Assembly: GCA_022562335.1 (NCBI GenBank)
Contig: JADFPM010000038.1
Coordinates: 1 to 14,223 of the forward strand
DNA from: Chloroflexota bacterium
GTDB lineage: Bacteria > Chloroflexota > Dehalococcoidia > Lucifugimonadales > UBA3495
Length of the DNA: 14,223 nt
Reading direction: 5' to 3'
Part shown: positions 13,516-14,223 of the stretch, piece by piece
Position numbering within the stretch: the first letter of the stretch is position 1
Layout of the letters: each line of letters starts with the position of its first letter
Made by a program: the position numbers and the translations under genes
Notes under the pieces: model-generated
What the model saw: only the letters and a program-made list of their open reading frames with translations
Databases searched by the model: none
Told to the model about the DNA's origin: nothing

Positions 13516-13544
13516 TTGACACTCTTTTAACCGTTGACTACACT
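13516..13544 (+). promoter_or_regulatory. sigma70-type promoter for the Gfo/Idh/MocA gene
   Basis: A perfect TTGACA (13516-13521), a 17-nt spacer and TACACT (13539-13544, 4/6) lie upstream of the oxidoreductase. The start near 13551 gives a leader of about 90 nt. It is back to back with the promoter of the radical-SAM-like gene about 75 bp away. Confidence 0.6.
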
Positions 13545-13640
13545 CGCCATCGTCCAATGGAGCGCGTACGGAACGATACGGCGGACCCCGAATACCTCGC
13601 GCCAATAACCTACCCCTGATTCCCCTTAAGGAGGCTTACC

Positions 13641-14223
13641 ATGGCTGACCAGGAGATTCGCGTTGGTCTGATCGGCGCCGGCGGAAACGTGCGCAACCGC
13701 CATATCCCAGGTTTTCAAGGGGTCGACGGCGTAGAGATCGTGGCCGTGGCCAACCGGTCTTTGGAGTCCGGCCGGGCCGTGGCCGACCAGTTCAACATTC
13801 CCGAGGTCTATGGCGGCTGGCCGGAACTGTTGGAAGACAAGTCAATAAATGCCGTCTGTATCGGCACCTGGCCCTACATGCACCGGACCTTGGTGCTGGC
13901 GGCCCTGGACGCGGGAAAGCACGTGCTCACCGAGGCGCGCATGGCCAACAATGCCCAGGAAGCCAGGGATATGCTGACGGCGTCCCGAGCACATCCCGAT
14001 CTGGTCTGCCAGTTGACCCCCACATCGACCACCTACAAGACGGACAACCTGATTAAACAACTGATCGGCGAAGGGTTCGTGGGAGAGGTCTTGTCGGTGG
14101 ACATGCAGGCGTTGCAGAACAGGTTCCCGGACTACGGCGGAGACCTCCATTGGCGCCACGACTGGGAATTGAGCGGCTACAACACCGTGAACATCGGAGC
14201 TTCCTATGAAGCCCTGATGCGCT
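13641..14223 (+). CDS. Gfo/Idh/MocA family oxidoreductase, N-terminal 194 residues (partial at right edge)
   Basis: These are NAD(P)-dependent dehydrogenases of sugars, inositols and related compounds. The Rossmann fold shows VGLIGAGGNVRNRHIPGF at 8-25 with the glycine-rich dinucleotide loop, VAVANRS at 34-40 ending the second strand, and INAVCIGTWPYMH at 69-81. After GKHVLTE (92-98) the catalytic-lysine motif, usually EKP, reads EAR (98-100), so the lysine is an alanine; I confirmed this on the DNA (GAG GCG CGC). The second domain begins at about 125 and is cut by the window end. The ATG at 13641 has TAAGGAGG with 6-nt spacing, a near-ideal ribosome-binding site. The gene is divergent from the radical-SAM-like gene. 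Fold assignment is confident; substrate and activity are open, since the missing lysine may mark a distinct subfamily. Confidence 0.88.
   Translation, partial: MADQEIRVGLIGAGGNVRNRHIPGFQGVDGVEIVAVANRSLESGRAVADQFNIPEVYGGWPELLEDKSINAVCIGTWPYMHRTLVLAALDAGKHVLTEARMANNAQEARDMLTASRAHPDLVCQLTPTSTTYKTDNLIKQLIGEGFVGEVLSVDMQALQNRFPDYGGDLHWRHDWELSGYNTVNIGASYEALMR

Noticed and set aside
1..14223. CRISPR arrays, insertion sequences, prophage genes, riboswitch-like leaders
   Set aside because: No regularly spaced direct repeats, transposase or phage motifs, or recognisable riboswitch cores were found on either strand.

Overview
This GC-rich window reads as a piece of a chromosome from an environmental bacterium, most plausibly a Chloroflexota member of the Dehalococcoidia/SAR202 type. 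That placement is inference. It rests on a RecG with a long N-terminal extension, a fakA-degV-recG cluster back to back with rplU-rpmA-rpmE, a DUF1385 membrane protein next to rpmE, and accessory genes (DUF1800, DUF1445, B12-binding/radical-SAM-like, Gfo/Idh/MocA) that I associate with that group. No phage, IS element, CRISPR array, rRNA or tRNA was seen.

Layout, left to right. (1) 1-552, minus: the N-terminal part of a DUF1800 protein that runs off the left edge. Its 5' region holds a good sigma70-type promoter whose -10 box lies inside a near-perfect 19-bp palindrome. (2) 865-2642, minus: two neighbouring genes, DUF1445 then DUF4392. These are the two halves of animal D-glutamate cyclase (DGLUCY), here as separate proteins in the same order. 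(3) 2643-2978: a divergent intergenic region with a 45-bp inverted-repeat element. (4) 2979-3674, plus: an orphan OmpR-type winged-helix regulator with a degenerate receiver domain. (5) 3675-3801: a dispersed-repeat/hairpin element between convergent genes. (6) 3802-9177, minus: fakA, degV (FakB-like) and recG, read leftwards from a promoter near 9251. (7) 9349-10273, plus: a strong promoter and the ribosomal protein operon rplU-rpmA-rpmE, closed by a clear terminator hairpin. (8) 10492-11523, plus: DUF1385 membrane protein. (9) 11546-13379, minus: a small HAD-like protein, a HicA-like toxin relic, and a B12-binding/radical-SAM-like protein that has lost the Cx3Cx2C cluster motif. (10) 13641-14223, plus: the N-terminal part of a Gfo/Idh/MocA-type oxidoreductase in which the usual EKP motif reads EAR.

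How the genes fit together: FakA plus the DegV protein should form a fatty-acid kinase that phosphorylates exogenous or recycled fatty acids. RecG and L21/L27/L31 are core housekeeping functions. The DUF1445/DUF4392 pair suggests D-glutamate to 5-oxo-D-proline metabolism. The right edge has two divergent genes, each with its own good promoter. The points most worth a second look are the split D-glutamate cyclase, the cysteine-less radical-SAM-like protein, the promoter-palindrome in front of DUF1800, and the EAR-for-EKP oxidoreductase. I did not find a convincing wholly new multi-gene system.
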